Positions 56,696 through 64,000 of a stretch of DNA of 64,000 nt are shown here, piece by piece. The stretch's first letter is position 1, and each line of letters begins with the position of its first letter. A program made the position numbers and the translations under genes. The notes under the pieces are model-generated. The model was given only the letters and a program-made list of their open reading frames with translations. It had not been told where the DNA came from and searched no databases. The stretch is taken from positions 314,885,289-314,949,288 of the forward strand of contig OV050030.1 of NCBI GenBank assembly GCA_920105625.2. Direction: 5' to 3'. The DNA comes from Clusia tigrina. Lineage: Eukaryota; Arthropoda; Insecta; Diptera; Clusiidae.

Positions 56696-59035
56696 ATGAC
56701 GAAGGAAGCGCAAGGATTACTGCTGAGGCAGGAGCAAATTGGCGAAGCGATTGAAGAACTGGTCCGTAATTTTAAGAAAGACGGCAGGTTACGTAAGGAC
56801 GACGTGTATTACCGCAAGCGAATAACACAGTTGCAAGATCTAGGGAGAGAGTTCAACAATAATCACGGACTGTTGTTGCCTCACGCAGTTGAGTACGGCA
56901 AGGGAAAATATTTTGCGGAAAATTACGCAGACTACATAAATAGTCTGATCAACGAATGGGCAGATACATTTAGTTCTGAATTAGAGGAATTAGGACAACA
57001 AACTGTGAGTTTGGTTTCACCAGACGAGGAAGTAAGGAACAGATTGAAATCAATGCAGTCAGAGGTGGAACTGTTTACTGGGAAGATAGTTGACCAGTTC
57101 GAAGCGAGTACGAGCAGGGAAGAAGCTCAGGAATTGTGGAAGCAGGCGAATGCCGGAGGAGCTGTGTCACCATTAGAAGTAGCGGATCAAGCCTTTACGG
57201 CAATCCAAAGAAGAACAGAAGAAAAGTTATTCAGTTTTCATAAGAAAACAGAAGATTTGAGAGCACAAAAAGAGTATCTTGAGAAAAAGGTAAAGGAACT
57301 TTCTCAGAGATTGACGGAAACAGAGGAAGCAGCAACGCTGTTGGAAAAGGAGTGTGCGGAATTGAAAAAAGGACGGGCGACCAATAGGACCTCACTGAAT
57401 AGGGAGAGATCGAAATCAGCATCGGCTGGCTTTACACAGACGGTATTGACATTGCCACCGGAAGTGCGCTGGCCGGAGTATCTAACACCAGAAGGGATAA
57501 ACCGAGTGGTAAAGCCCAGATTAGTATTGAGTGAAGAGAGGGAAGCGGGATTTTTGTTTGGCGCATCTGAAATCGGTGTCAAGCCTTTTTCTCCAGGAAG
57601 TCCGGTAACTAATAAAAATAAGGGATATCCGCCAAAAGAGCCAGAAGCAGTAATGCTACAGGAAAAGCCCAATACTGTGGACAATATTTCGCCTGCACGA
57701 ACAAACGACCGAAGACTAATTAGTTTGAGTCCGTCATTGGTCAATTTCCTCTCAGATCCGGGAGAAGTGAATCTAAGAACCACCCACAAAGATAGCGCTC
57801 CAGTTTTACCGGTCATAAGTAAAACAAAAATACGCAAAATGGGTATAGAGGAGATTTCAAAGACAGTGGCCAGGCTAGTACCTGTGTTTACTGGTGCAGC
57901 TTCAGAAGATTTACGATCAGAAGTTAACAGATTCATTCAAGGTTGTGAGCTTGCAAAGCGAAGCATAAGCCCTGATGAGTTGCAGGATTTCTTCGACTGT
58001 GTTAAGCAAAGATTATTTGGAGACGGGTACAACCTTGTGTTGCCAAAGCAATTCGCCAGTGTGGACGAGCTTTACGGTCTTATAAGGAGAACTTATCTGA
58101 AGGAGAGATCTTTGGAAGACATAACCCAAGAAATAAGAATCGGGAAGCAGCTGGCAAGTGAAGACATACGTGCCTTTGCCAGGCGTTTAGAGTCACTTCA
58201 GATGATGGCCCAGGAAATAATCAGGAATAAGTACAATGGCATTGGAGATGCAGCGTTATTACACGAAGTTGACGAGTCGGTATTGACAACTTTCGTGGTG
58301 GGGCTCCGCAACTCCGTTCTAAAGATTCATATGCTGAATAGCAGAACAGGATCTCTGGAGGAATTAGTAGAAGAAGCGATTAGAGCACAAGTTCTCGTGG
58401 AACGGAGTACGGCTGGGTTAGGTGAGGTACACATGTTGGAAAATAGACAGGACATGTTCACCGCCGCTGTCGTGAACAGAGATGGAAATAATTACGTCCC
58501 AAACATATACAGAGGACCATATAATCCCGGTGTCTCCGACAGCAGAGCCGTGAATCCGAGAAATTCGTACAGGGAGTTTGTACAGAGGGCACCCACATGT
58601 TCGTTCTGCCGTAAGCAAGGTCATACAAGGGATGAGTGCATTACACGCAAAAACACGCCCTATTGTATGGAGTGCCAAACATATGGTCATGAGGCAAGTA
58701 GACAGTGCCATGGAGACACAGAATGGAATCCGGGTAAAAGGCAGCCAGCTACGAGGCGCCCGGTTCCACCCTTGAGGGACAGCAGGGGTAACTTCAGTAG
58801 TCCCAGAATTAATTCAACAGAAGGAATTAACCAAGGAAGAAATCCTTTCAAAACTGGGAGTGGTCAGCAGCAACCAAATTGGAATTCCAGAAGTGAACCA
58901 AGGATACGCAACACCCAACAGGGGTTGAGATGCTTCTCATGTGGACGAATCGGTCATCGAGCAATGGAATGCAGGGAAAGACAATCCCAACCAAAGAACC
59001 AGGGAAACTTCCAGCGGCCCAGTCGAGGCCAATAG
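56696..59035 (+). CDS. gag: Gypsy 2 Gag polyprotein
   Basis: The structural protein of the retroelement particle. I chose ATG 56696 (MTKEAQGLLLRQEQIGE) because the open frame's upstream edge is a non-ATG codon. It encodes 779 residues, long for gypsy gags. Order: a charged N-terminal region (1-165); a coiled coil at about 180-232 (KTEDLRAQKEYLEKKVKELS); a Pro/Ser-rich linker; a capsid-like helical region from about 381 to 590 (MGIEEISKTVARLVPVFTGA, DDLITQEI-type helices, LVEEAIRAQVLVE); and three CCHC knuckles. The knuckles are CSFCRKQGHTRDEC at about 635, CMECQTYGHEASRQC at about 658, and an isolated CFSCGRIGHRAMEC at about 746. The frame ends TAG 59033-59035, overlapping pol, with slippery GGGAAAC at 59002-59008. 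No stops, so it is probably young. Confidence 0.9.
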   Translation: MTKEAQGLLLRQEQIGEAIEELVRNFKKDGRLRKDDVYYRKRITQLQDLGREFNNNHGLLLPHAVEYGKGKYFAENYADYINSLINEWADTFSSELEELGQQTVSLVSPDEEVRNRLKSMQSEVELFTGKIVDQFEASTSREEAQELWKQANAGGAVSPLEVADQAFTAIQRRTEEKLFSFHKKTEDLRAQKEYLEKKVKELSQRLTETEEAATLLEKECAELKKGRATNRTSLNRERSKSASAGFTQTVLTLPPEVRWPEYLTPEGINRVVKPRLVLSEEREAGFLFGASEIGVKPFSPGSPVTNKNKGYPPKEPEAVMLQEKPNTVDNISPARTNDRRLISLSPSLVNFLSDPGEVNLRTTHKDSAPVLPVISKTKIRKMGIEEISKTVARLVPVFTGAASEDLRSEVNRFIQGCELAKRSISPDELQDFFDCVKQRLFGDGYNLVLPKQFASVDELYGLIRRTYLKERSLEDITQEIRIGKQLASEDIRAFARRLESLQMMAQEIIRNKYNGIGDAALLHEVDESVLTTFVVGLRNSVLKIHMLNSRTGSLEELVEEAIRAQVLVERSTAGLGEVHMLENRQDMFTAAVVNRDGNNYVPNIYRGPYNPGVSDSRAVNPRNSYREFVQRAPTCSFCRKQGHTRDECITRKNTPYCMECQTYGHEASRQCHGDTEWNPGKRQPATRRPVPPLRDSRGNFSSPRINSTEGINQGRNPFKTGSGQQQPNWNSRSEPRIRNTQQGLRCFSCGRIGHRAMECRERQSQPKNQGNFQRPSRGQ

Positions 59036-59853
59036 ACTGGAAAGCCAAAAGAAAGGAAGTAATAATAAGGCCGGAAATACGTGGGACTAGTAATGTAGGA
59101 ACTACAGTCCAGGAGAAAGAGGAGCAAGAGGCTCTCCAGTATCACGAAGAGTTAGGTAGTGGATACGTGTCCATTTTGGAGTCAAAAGGGCGTTGTTTCG
59201 TTGTGAGCAGGGTAGGAGATGCTTTCATCGAGATACCCTGCAAGGAGGCAGTTAGTGGAAAGCTAGTGCTTCTGGTAGATTCAGGGGCGGATACTAGCCT
59301 CGTAAAATCTAGTGTTTTACGGAAAGGACTAGTTATTAACCCAAAAGATGTAAGAACTCTTAATGGAGCGTTCGGAGGTTGCATCAGAACACTGGGGTCG
59401 CTTAAAATAGGGCACAGTAAAGTTAAGGAAATGAGTTTTAGAGTGCACGCAGTTGAATTGGATAGGGAAGGTATCCCGGCCGATGGGATAATTGGCCGCG
59501 ATAATCTCTGGGGCCGCACCATACTGGATGCGCTGGAGAAACAGTTATCATTTTATGATGATAATAAGAATAGAATCCTTACTCTCCCATTGAAGTCATG
59601 GCAGGAAGGAACCGTGAATAGGGTTAAGAATTGTAGGGAGGTAGTGAACGCAAGGTCAACCAGAGTAGTTACTATGCGTGTAAACACGAAACTCAGGACT
59701 GTTGTTTTGCACAAGCAGCAGCTAGCGGAGGGCGTATATATGGGAGAAACCATAACGCACGTTGACAAGGGTAAGGTGTACGCTTGCGTACTCAACGCCT
59801 CAGAAAAGGACTACCTGATGGAAGAGGATTTTAGGCCTAAGTTCACTAGTTAA
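58930..59853 (+). CDS. Gypsy 2 Pol N-terminus: aspartic protease
   Basis: This frame lies at -1 relative to gag and overlaps its last 106 bp. It is expected to be made as a Gag-Pol fusion by -1 frameshifting at 59002-59008. The protease cleaves the polyprotein. The active site is LLVDSGADTSLVKSSVLRKG (about 59267-59326), followed by the second conserved block ADGIIGRDNLWG (59478-59513). A roughly 100-residue basic tail follows and ends at TAA 59851-59853. The RT part continues in the same frame 30 bp further on, so the TAA is the only interruption of a continuous pol. That stop may be an inactivating mutation or a readthrough codon. Confidence 0.85.
   Translation: MLLMWTNRSSSNGMQGKTIPTKEPGKLPAAQSRPIDWKAKRKEVIIRPEIRGTSNVGTTVQEKEEQEALQYHEELGSGYVSILESKGRCFVVSRVGDAFIEIPCKEAVSGKLVLLVDSGADTSLVKSSVLRKGLVINPKDVRTLNGAFGGCIRTLGSLKIGHSKVKEMSFRVHAVELDREGIPADGIIGRDNLWGRTILDALEKQLSFYDDNKNRILTLPLKSWQEGTVNRVKNCREVVNARSTRVVTMRVNTKLRTVVLHKQQLAEGVYMGETITHVDKGKVYACVLNASEKDYLMEEDFRPKFTS
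59002..59035 (+). promoter_or_regulatory. Candidate -1 ribosomal frameshift signal
   Basis: The heptamer G-GGA-AAC (59002-59008) is in the correct phase relative to gag codons (GGA AAC read as Gly-Asn). Seven bases later GGCC (59016-59019) can pair with GGCC (59027-59030) around a 7-base loop. TTCCAG (59009-59014) can pair with CTGGAA (59037-59042) outside it. GGGAAAC is a known retroviral slippery site. Function here is inferred. Confidence 0.7.
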
Positions 59854-62571
59854 GATAATTTTAAGGAACCGAATTATAGATCGGTGAATCAGATTAAGCA
59901 GGTAGATATAAGAAAAAGAATGGAGAGAGTGCTAGAATCCCTGAAGTTAGACCCAAGCGTGAATTCAGAAGAGAAGGCATCAATAGAAGCCATTTGTGCG
60001 TCATTCCATGACATATTTTTGCTGGAAGGAGACCAGCTAACGTATACACCAGAGGTAGAGCATGAAATACCTACTAGGGTGGATCAAGCACCGATTAACC
60101 AGAAACAGTACAGATTGCCGCAAGCTCACAAAGATGAGGTAAATAGGCAAGTGGAAGGGATGTTAAAGGATAACATAATTTCACCGAGTATCTCGCCTTG
60201 GAACTCACCAATAATTTTGGTACCAAAGAAGGGAGGTACTCAGGGTCAGAGGAAGTGGAGAATGGTCGTCGATTTTAGGAAATTGAACGACGCCACTATC
60301 AAGCAGGTGTTCCCGATACCAAGGATAGAAGAAATTCTGGATGAATTGGGACACAGTAGATATTTTTCTACGCTTGATTTAGCGAGTGGCTACCACCAAG
60401 TTCTGGTGGATACCCAAGATAAGCAGAAAACTGCGTTCAGCACCGGTTTAGGGCATTATGAGTTTAATAGAATGCCGTTTGGATTAACAGGAGCACCGGC
60501 TACCTTCCAAAGGCTAATGAACCATGTGCTAACAGGCTTGCAAGGGTTAGATTGTTTTGTGTATCTCGATGATATTGTAATTTATGGGAAGAACTTGCAG
60601 CAGCATTCGCAACGCTTGTGCAAGGTGCTCCAGAAATTACGAGAACACAATTTGAAATTGAACACAGAGAAGTGTCAATTTTTGCGAAGAGAGGTGGTTT
60701 ATTTAGGCCATCGTTGCTTAGAAGCAGGAGCACTGCCTGACCCGCAGAAGGTGGAATGCGTTAAAAATCTAGCGATTCCGAGAAACAGAAAGGAAGTGCA
60801 AGCATTCCTAGGACTAGTGAACTATTATAGAAAGTTCGTGGAAGGACTAGCCGGAATTGCGTTGCCAATTAATAAGTTGTTACGTAAAGAAGCAAAGTTC
60901 GAATGGACAGAGAGATGTCAGCAAGCATTCGAGAGGCTAAAGGAGATAATTAGCTCGCCACCAATTTTGGCGTACCCCGACTTTGAGCAAACTTTTTTGT
61001 TGACCACTGATGCTAGCAATGAAGCATTAGGGGCAGTATTGTCACAAGGGGAAGTCGGTGATGACCGACCAATAGCATTCGCAAGCAGAGCGCTTAGCGA
61101 CACGGAGAAGAGATACTCCACAATAGAAAAGGAATTTCTAGCCATAGTATGGGCTACGAAGAATTTCAGAGCATATCTGCTAGGACGCCCATTCAAGATA
61201 TACACTGATCACCAGCCGTTGAGAGGCATAGCCAATTTGAAAGACCAAACGTCTAGGCTAGCCAGGTTCAGACATAAATTGTCTGAGTATGATTTTGAAA
61301 TCATTTACAAACCTGGGAAAAAGAATCTGAATGCGGATGCACTCAGCAGAGTACCGCAGGCACAGAAGGTATCAGTAGTGCAAACGAGGGCCAAAGCACG
61401 GTCAGATAAGGAGAAGACCGAGAGAATTCAAGGGGATAAAATTGATGCAACAGGAAATGATAGCAATGCGGGTGACGTTGCTAATGAACAAAGAGCCAGT
61501 AGTGTGGAATGGCTGAAGGATATAAAGGATATCCAGGCTGTGTTAAAGGGTTTCCATGATTCACCTCTAGGTGGACACCAGGGATTCTGGAAAACCCATG
61601 ACAGAATTAGGCGAGTATACGGATGGAAAGGTATGCTCAAGGACATAAAAAAATATGTAAGAAGTTGCCCAAAGTGCCAGGCCAACAAAAGTTCAAGGCT
61701 AACAAAGATGCCCATGGTGTTAACGGACACACCAAAGCAACCATTTGATAAGGTTCATATGGATATTGTAGGTATTTTACCTGAGACTGTTTCGGGCAAT
61801 AAATACATATTGACGTTCCAAGACGATTTCTCAAAGTATATGGCGTGCGTGGCTATACCTGATGCGGAAGCAGGTACGGTAGCCAAAGCATTCTTTGATG
61901 AAATTATAGCAAGATACAACATACCTAAGGTTTTGATAACCGACAATGGTTCAAATTTCGTATCAAAACTATTCTCAGAAACGTGTAAAATGCTGGGAAT
62001 CAAGAAGTTGCACATAACACCATATCATCCACAGGCGAATGGCTCATTGGAACGTAGTCATCGACCTCTGGCCGAGTACTTGCGCAGTTTTGCCAAAGAA
62101 GACGGCTCGAATTGGGATCAATGGTTAACCACTGCAATGCATGTACACAACAATACTGTGCATGTATCAACAAAGCAAACTCCGTTTAGAACACTCTACG
62201 GGTTTGACTTCAACATGCCAGCGAATTTGAAGCGCAAATGTGCGCCTGCATACAATGCTGATGACCCCAATAAAGTACAAAAATATCAGTTGCAGCGAGC
62301 GCACGAATTGGTTAGAGAAAACCAGGAATGTGCTAAACGAGTGGCCAGGGAAGCCTATAACAAGGTACTAAACCCAGTAGTTTTTCATGTGGGTGATCAG
62401 GTACTCATGAGGAATCAAGCCAGGAGAAATAAATTCTCACCTGTGTGGATAGGTCCGTATATGGTAGCAGAGATCCGAAGCCCAGTTACAACAGTCGTAA
62501 CGATTAAGGGCAAGAGTAAAAAGCTACATAATAATTTGTTAAAATTATTCCACGTTAGACCACACACCTAA
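59854..62571 (+). CDS. pol: Gypsy 2 Pol: reverse transcriptase, RNase H, integrase
   Basis: Copies element RNA into DNA and integrates it. Residue numbers count from 59884. RT: NSPIILVPKKGG, MVVDFRKLND, FSTLDLASGYHQV (first Asp), FGLTGAPATFQRLM and catalytic FVYLDDIVIYG (about 225-235). RNase H: FLLTTDASNEALGAVLSQ (about 370), YSTIEKEFLAIVWA and FKIYTDHQPLRG. Integrase: HHCC finger (H-x3-H at about 556-561, CPKCQ at about 598) and a DD35E core with D627 (HMDIVG), D687 (LITDNGSNF) and E723 (SLERSH). The C-terminal domain ends KLFHVRPHT with no chromodomain and no env after it. No internal stops or frameshifts. The start is unclear because the frame continues from protease across TAA 59851-59853. 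Confidence 0.93.
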   Translation, partial: DNFKEPNYRSVNQIKQVDIRKRMERVLESLKLDPSVNSEEKASIEAICASFHDIFLLEGDQLTYTPEVEHEIPTRVDQAPINQKQYRLPQAHKDEVNRQVEGMLKDNIISPSISPWNSPIILVPKKGGTQGQRKWRMVVDFRKLNDATIKQVFPIPRIEEILDELGHSRYFSTLDLASGYHQVLVDTQDKQKTAFSTGLGHYEFNRMPFGLTGAPATFQRLMNHVLTGLQGLDCFVYLDDIVIYGKNLQQHSQRLCKVLQKLREHNLKLNTEKCQFLRREVVYLGHRCLEAGALPDPQKVECVKNLAIPRNRKEVQAFLGLVNYYRKFVEGLAGIALPINKLLRKEAKFEWTERCQQAFERLKEIISSPPILAYPDFEQTFLLTTDASNEALGAVLSQGEVGDDRPIAFASRALSDTEKRYSTIEKEFLAIVWATKNFRAYLLGRPFKIYTDHQPLRGIANLKDQTSRLARFRHKLSEYDFEIIYKPGKKNLNADALSRVPQAQKVSVVQTRAKARSDKEKTERIQGDKIDATGNDSNAGDVANEQRASSVEWLKDIKDIQAVLKGFHDSPLGGHQGFWKTHDRIRRVYGWKGMLKDIKKYVRSCPKCQANKSSRLTKMPMVLTDTPKQPFDKVHMDIVGILPETVSGNKYILTFQDDFSKYMACVAIPDAEAGTVAKAFFDEIIARYNIPKVLITDNGSNFVSKLFSETCKMLGIKKLHITPYHPQANGSLERSHRPLAEYLRSFAKEDGSNWDQWLTTAMHVHNNTVHVSTKQTPFRTLYGFDFNMPANLKRKCAPAYNADDPNKVQKYQLQRAHELVRENQECAKRVAREAYNKVLNPVVFHVGDQVLMRNQARRNKFSPVWIGPYMVAEIRSPVTTVVTIKGKSKKLHNNLLKLFHVRPHT

Positions 62572-62879
62572 TTCATGTGTCAATAGTGTTTTACAAGTGT
62601 AAACACAATAATAATAATATGAACAAGTACGTGTGTGTATCAAATAACACACACAGTTCCGATTTTCAAAGCCAAGGCCAGCAGAAGTGTGCCAATTAAA
62701 CTCGAGCAAGTAAAGTTGACGTAATAAAAATGCTTATTATGCACTCTGGTCGAACGAAGCACAGTAGGGAAAAACATTTTTTTTTAAATATTAAATGATA
62801 AATATTGCACGTAATTAAAAAATAAAATAAGATAGTAAGAATTTTTTTTAATGATTTTTATTTTTTATTCAGTTTTTAT
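62572..62879 (+). other. Gypsy 2 downstream non-coding stretch
   Basis: AT-rich sequence between the pol stop and the 3' end of the antisense gene. It has a short TG/CA-rich run (acgtgtgtgtatcaaataacacacac, where gtgtgt pairs with acacac) and a poly-T run near 62781-62789. No env-like reading seen. Confidence 0.5.
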
Positions 62880-62885
62880 TCAGAA
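62835..62885 (-). terminator. Polyadenylation signals of the antisense gene
   Basis: On the minus strand AATAAA overlaps the Asn-Lys codons just before the stop, and further AATAAAA and AATAAAAA copies follow within 25 bp of it. This supports a short 3' UTR. Confidence 0.55.
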
Positions 62886-63263
62886 AAATTTATTGACTAC
62901 GATTGGATTCCCGGGTGGGAATCCGGGCACGGTCATTTCGTGCGCCCGGTGCAGCACAACTAGAAGTTGCCCGAGCACTCTCTCTACTCCTGGTTCACCT
63001 GGTTTCAATCTTGACGTGAGCAGGAGTTGCCAGCAGGCGTCCACTGCCTCAGGATAGTCCCATTGGCTATCGATCTCCTGTAGATAGTTGTACAAGATGG
63101 CGTAGGTGGGCGTGTAGGAACCGGGGATTAGATCCACTAGGCGGCGGTGTTCGTCAATGGTTAATAAGGCACAAGCGGAGTGTACCAAGGGCGCCGACTC
63201 TTGTAGCAGGGTTTTGACCACCTGCTTGAAGTCCAACATACTCTGTCCAAGCTTGAAATTCAT
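62880..63263 (-). CDS. Unrecognised compact 127-residue gene
   Basis: A single uninterrupted frame on the minus strand, from ATG 63261-63263 to TGA 62880-62882. The sequence begins MNFKLGQSMLDFKQVVKTLL and contains LTIDEHRRLVDLIPGSYTP, YAILYNYLQEIDSQWDYPEA, VDACWQLLLTSRLKPGEPG and VLGQLLVVLHRAHEM. It has no signal peptide or membrane segment and looks like a small, mainly helical, probably intracellular protein. I do not recognise the family; a death-fold-like helical bundle is only a guess. It is GC-richer than its surroundings. Its own promoter elements are close: CTATAAAA about 47-54 bp upstream of the ATG. AATAAA overlaps the last codons and again follows the stop. No introns are needed. 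It lies antisense, 309 bp beyond gypsy 2 pol. It could be cargo of that element or a host gene next to a truncated copy. Confidence 0.65.
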   Translation of the reverse strand: MNFKLGQSMLDFKQVVKTLLQESAPLVHSACALLTIDEHRRLVDLIPGSYTPTYAILYNYLQEIDSQWDYPEAVDACWQLLLTSRLKPGEPGVERVLGQLLVVLHRAHEMTVPGFPPGNPIVVNKFF

Positions 63264-63274
63264 GGTAGTTGGAA

Positions 63275-63320
63275 TTTTGACTGTGCTGAAATTCAGTGCA
63301 GCAGCACGGTTTTATAGTAA
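63275..63320 (-). promoter_or_regulatory. TATA box and start region of the antisense gene
   Basis: The minus strand reads CTATAAAACC (63308-63317), then about 25 bp later ctgaatttcagcacag, a plausible initiator region. The ATG is only about 47-54 bp from the TATA box, implying a 5' UTR of roughly 20-25 bases. Confidence 0.55.
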
Positions 63321-64000
63321 ACCAATACGCGGTTGGTTTTTGGAAATGTGCTAAGAAGGCACATTTCAACAAAATAAAACAAAATACCGAGTTAGCGGAC
63401 AGAATAACTACCGATATTTCAACAGAGTAATGTAAAAACAAAAATAGCTGAACTAAAGTGCTGAGACATATTCTCAAGTCGGCCGGTGAAAATTGGGTCA
63501 TAATGTAGTAGGCAGGGTCGGCTAAGAGAAAGATGAGCACCCTACGACCAAATTTCAGGTATGTGGTACTAGGTATTGAGTAGGTGTTCGGATATATATT
63601 TGAACAAGCAGATATTTTTATGATATGGTCAGGTATATGAAGACGGGCAATTAGAATTTAGGAGGTTGCAGACTTTGCAGCGAGTTAGATAAATATAGAA
63701 AGTTATTAGTTAGGAATTTAGTGTATAGATAAATGAAGAAAGGCATAATTTAGGAAAATAGTATAAGATAGTGAATAAGATATGGCTTTGAATATGTGTA
63801 TGTAGCCATATGCGATCAAGGAAGAGACGATCATTAATGGATATATACATATCAAGCTAGAGAGAATTTAAATAAAAAGTAATTGTATGCGATGAAAGAT
63901 ATAGTCATGCAATGGGCAAAGTTTTGACACAAATGGGATTATTTTTTATAATCTAATTTTGTCGGGGGATTAATAATTCGGTTCGAAGCTAGAATGAATG
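63321..64000. other. AT-rich stretch to the window end, no gene recognised
   Basis: Both strands lack recognisable coding sequence. The purine-rich run GTCGGGGGA (63961-63969) could be the polypurine tract before a gypsy 2 3' LTR lying beyond the window. No TGTTGTGAG start is visible before 64000. Confidence 0.45.

Noticed and set aside
63154..63540. 128-residue minus-strand ORF overlapping the compact gene
   Set aside because: It overlaps the better supported 62880-63263 frame in another phase, spans its TATA box and lacks recognisable features.

Overview
This window is eukaryotic and AT-rich. It looks like dipteran heterochromatin or another TE-dense region, plausibly from a tephritid-like fly. 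The grounds are the element content: Jockey- and LOA-type non-LTR retrotransposons, BEL/Pao and Ty3/gypsy LTR elements, mariners (including one with a D-x41-D spacing like the basal 'rosa' mariners described in tephritids), a Transib, a MULE, and many copies of a DINE-1/mini-me-like element with a (TA)n-core-(GTCY)n layout. The species call is inference. Almost everything is mobile DNA in successive layers of nested insertion. Only one compact gene (62880-63263, minus) does not look like a transposon protein.

Layout. 1-810: gypsy integrase remnant and an LTR-like stretch. 812-4428: Jockey element 1, broken by a (TA)n-flanked DD41D mariner fragment and by a MULE with an exact 8-bp target duplication. 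4429-20760: an old minus-strand gypsy element (gypsy 1) cut into at least four pieces. The inserts are mariner copy A with DINE and Jockey 5' sequence, an unassigned 1.1-kb segment, a tRNA-derived SINE, a DINE that itself holds mariner copy B and a nearly full-length Jockey (element 2), and a further DINE with a threefold internal tandem repeat. 21115-23640: LOA-like element 1. 24410-27845: Jockey element 3. 27846-34582: LOA-like element 2, split by a 3.0-kb Transib and by LOA-like element 3, which has a 9-bp target duplication. 34583-36098: a BEL-type LTR with hairpin arrays. 36100-46965: minus-strand Jockey element 4, split by a DINE that is itself split by Jockey 5, BEL 1 and a mariner fragment. 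46967-54724: a DINE piece and BEL 2, whose inferred 3' LTR carries a 47-bp and a 142-bp tandem array. 54740-54976: a 237-bp (TA)n tract. 54977-64000: gypsy 2, the youngest-looking element, with a 5' LTR, primer-binding site, gag, a likely -1 frameshift site, protease and RT/RNase H/integrase. The small antisense gene lies downstream of it.

How the parts work together. Gypsy 2 keeps all catalytic motifs, has a canonical in-phase slippery heptamer at the gag/pol overlap, and has one in-frame TAA between protease and RT. Transib keeps its DDE residues but has two in-frame TGA codons. All other elements are clearly degraded. The most unusual observations are the TATA-driven antisense gene next to (possibly inside) gypsy 2, and the two BEL-type LTRs that share a TATA / short GC-rich repeats / hairpin repeats / AATAAA architecture.

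Limits: all family calls come from reading motifs by eye. Element edges are exact only where a target duplication or terminal inverted repeat is cited.
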